Shown here: one piece after another, positions 5,742 to 6,634 of the stretch | Numbering within the stretch: the first letter of the stretch is position 1 | Layout: every line of letters begins with the position of its first letter | NCBI GenBank assembly: GCA_964245345.1 | Contig: CAXTMS010000197.1 | Span: 1-6,634, forward strand | Source of the DNA: Lichenicola sp964245345 | GTDB lineage: Bacteria; Pseudomonadota; Alphaproteobacteria; Acetobacterales; Acetobacteraceae | Reading direction: 5' to 3' | DNA: 6,634 nucleotides | Notes under the pieces: model-generated | Databases searched by the model: none | What the model was told of the DNA's origin: nothing | What the model saw: the letters and a program-made list of their open reading frames with translations, nothing else | Translations under genes and position numbers: made by a program

Positions 5742-5752
5742 GTTCTTCCCCC

Positions 5753-5801
5753 GAACCGTCCCGTTTCCATCCAGGTGCGCGCCCGGCGGACGGGACGGTT
5801 C
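5753..5801 (-). promoter_or_regulatory. Intercistronic hairpin between permease and binding-protein genes
   Basis: GAACCGTCCCGT (5753-5764) and ACGGGACGGTTC (5790-5801) are perfect 12-bp complements around 25 bases. On the transcript the stem ends directly against the Shine-Dalgarno of the binding-protein gene (5752-5745). Such hairpins between transporter genes often set message stability or relative yield. GCGCGCCCGG also occurs twice (5778-5787 and 5808-5817), and part of the loop can pair with 5801-5812, so an alternative fold is possible. Confidence 0.6.
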
Positions 5802-5823
5802 CCGCCGCGCGCCCGGTCTCGGG

Positions 5824-6634
5824 TCAGGTGCGCACGCCGCTGCCCTGCCGGAAGCGATCCAGCGCCACCGCGCCGATGATCACCAGCCCCTTGACGATGA
5901 ACTGCCAGATGTCCGACACGCCGACCAGGATCAGCCCGTTGCTCAGCACCGCGATGATCAGCGCGCCGATCAGCGTGCCCCAGATCGAGCCGATGCCGCC
6001 CACGAACGAGGTGCCGCCCAGGATCACGGCTGCGATCGCGTCCAGCTCGTAGGACTGGCCGAGCTGCAGCCCGTTCGCCGCATACAGCCGCGCCGAGGAC
6101 AGCACGCCGCCCAAGCCCGCCAGCAGCCCGGACAGCCCGTACACGAACAGCAGGATGCTGGGCACGTTGATCCCGGCCAGCCGCGCCGCCGACGCGTTGC
6201 CGCCCACCGCATAGATCCGCACCCCCAGCACGGTGCGTCGCAACACGTACCAGGAGGCGACGATCACCACCACCGCCACGATCGCCAGCCACGGCACCAC
6301 CACGCCCGGCAGCACCCGGATGCCGTTGTTGCCGAGCCAGGCGTAGCTCAGCTGCGGGTTGAACACCGTGTTGTCGGCGCCCATCAACCGGGCCAGGCCC
6401 CGCACCGCGGTCAGCGAGCCCAGCGTGACGATGAACGGCGGCAGCCGGCCGAACGCGATCAGCGCCCCGTTCAGCAGCCCGATCCCGGCGCCGATCAGCA
6501 GGCACGCCGGGATCGCCAGCCCGCTGAAGGCGGGCAGCAGCGACACGATCAGCGCCCCCATCGCGGACGCGGCCAGGATCGAGCCCACCGACAGGTCGAT
6601 GCCGCCGGTCAGGATCACGAAGGTCATGCCGGCG
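5824..6634 (-). CDS. Sugar ABC transporter permease (RbsC-like), 5' end outside window
   Basis: This is an inner-membrane permease of the BPD_transp_2 family that forms the sugar pathway of a ribose/xylose-type importer. At least 269 residues are visible. The frame stays open to the right edge, and by comparison with RbsC about 50-70 N-terminal residues are missing; the ATG at 6627 is internal. Seen: ILTGGIDLSVGS near the visible start; GLLNGALIAFGRLPPFIVTL; the cytoplasmic coupling-loop motif GGNASAARLAGI; and the family's closing block GGTSFVGGIGSIWGTLIGAL followed by SNGLILVG. Most of the length is hydrophobic helices. The binding-protein gene follows after 82 bases on the same strand. An ATPase gene would be expected beyond the right edge. 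Confidence 0.93.
   Translation of the reverse strand, partial: AGMTFVILTGGIDLSVGSILAASAMGALIVSLLPAFSGLAIPACLLIGAGIGLLNGALIAFGRLPPFIVTLGSLTAVRGLARLMGADNTVFNPQLSYAWLGNNGIRVLPGVVVPWLAIVAVVVIVASWYVLRRTVLGVRIYAVGGNASAARLAGINVPSILLFVYGLSGLLAGLGGVLSSARLYAANGLQLGQSYELDAIAAVILGGTSFVGGIGSIWGTLIGALIIAVLSNGLILVGVSDIWQFIVKGLVIIGAVALDRFRQGSGVRT

Noticed and set aside
4557..5879. 440-codon plus-strand frame running through the binding-protein gene
   Set aside because: Only its first few codons carry the truncated repeat protein. The rest is antisense to a well-supported transporter gene and is histidine/arginine-rich nonsense.

Overview
This is a GC-rich draft-assembly window with a 10-N gap. It looks like a chromosomal metabolic region of an alphaproteobacterium, possibly Acetobacteraceae. 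The taxonomic guess is an inference from base composition, the gene mix and the type of palindromic repeats; no rRNA or other marker gene is present.

Left part (1-800, minus strand). A CrcB/Fluc fluoride channel gene runs off the left edge. Its frame stays open past the normal end of CrcB into about 95 more residues that resemble a universal-stress-protein-type domain, so it is probably a fusion. Upstream lie an 11-codon leader ORF overlapping the crcB start (ATGA) and a clear fluoride riboswitch aptamer. The 3' pseudoknot strand of that aptamer can also pair with the leader ORF's Shine-Dalgarno sequence. This reads as a fluoride-controlled translational switch driving leader ORF and crcB by coupling.

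Middle-left (801-1536). This is a gene-free stretch of about 735 bases holding two adjacent hairpins, an inverted repeat, a plausible sigma70 promoter and a second inverted repeat around the start of the next gene. Then comes an intact, exported PQQ-type sugar dehydrogenase (GSDH family, 1537-2973, plus), closed by a 13-bp hairpin terminator.

Middle-right (3145-4706, plus). This is a damaged stretch. It holds a small exported-protein gene broken by a frameshift and an amber codon; an intact DUF3592 membrane protein two bases after it; an unrecognised glycine-rich protein gene with two compensating one-base frameshifts; the assembly gap; and a truncated second copy of that gene and its trailing sequence. 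The lesions are either real decay around a tandem duplication or assembly error at a collapsed repeat.

Right part (4728-6634, minus strand). This is a sugar ABC importer of the RbsBC type. A permease truncated by the right edge is followed by a periplasmic binding protein, with a 12-bp hairpin between them and a 16-bp terminator hairpin at the end. The ATPase gene is expected beyond the right edge. The importer and the sugar dehydrogenase both fit a sugar-using lifestyle, but nothing in the sequence ties them into one pathway.
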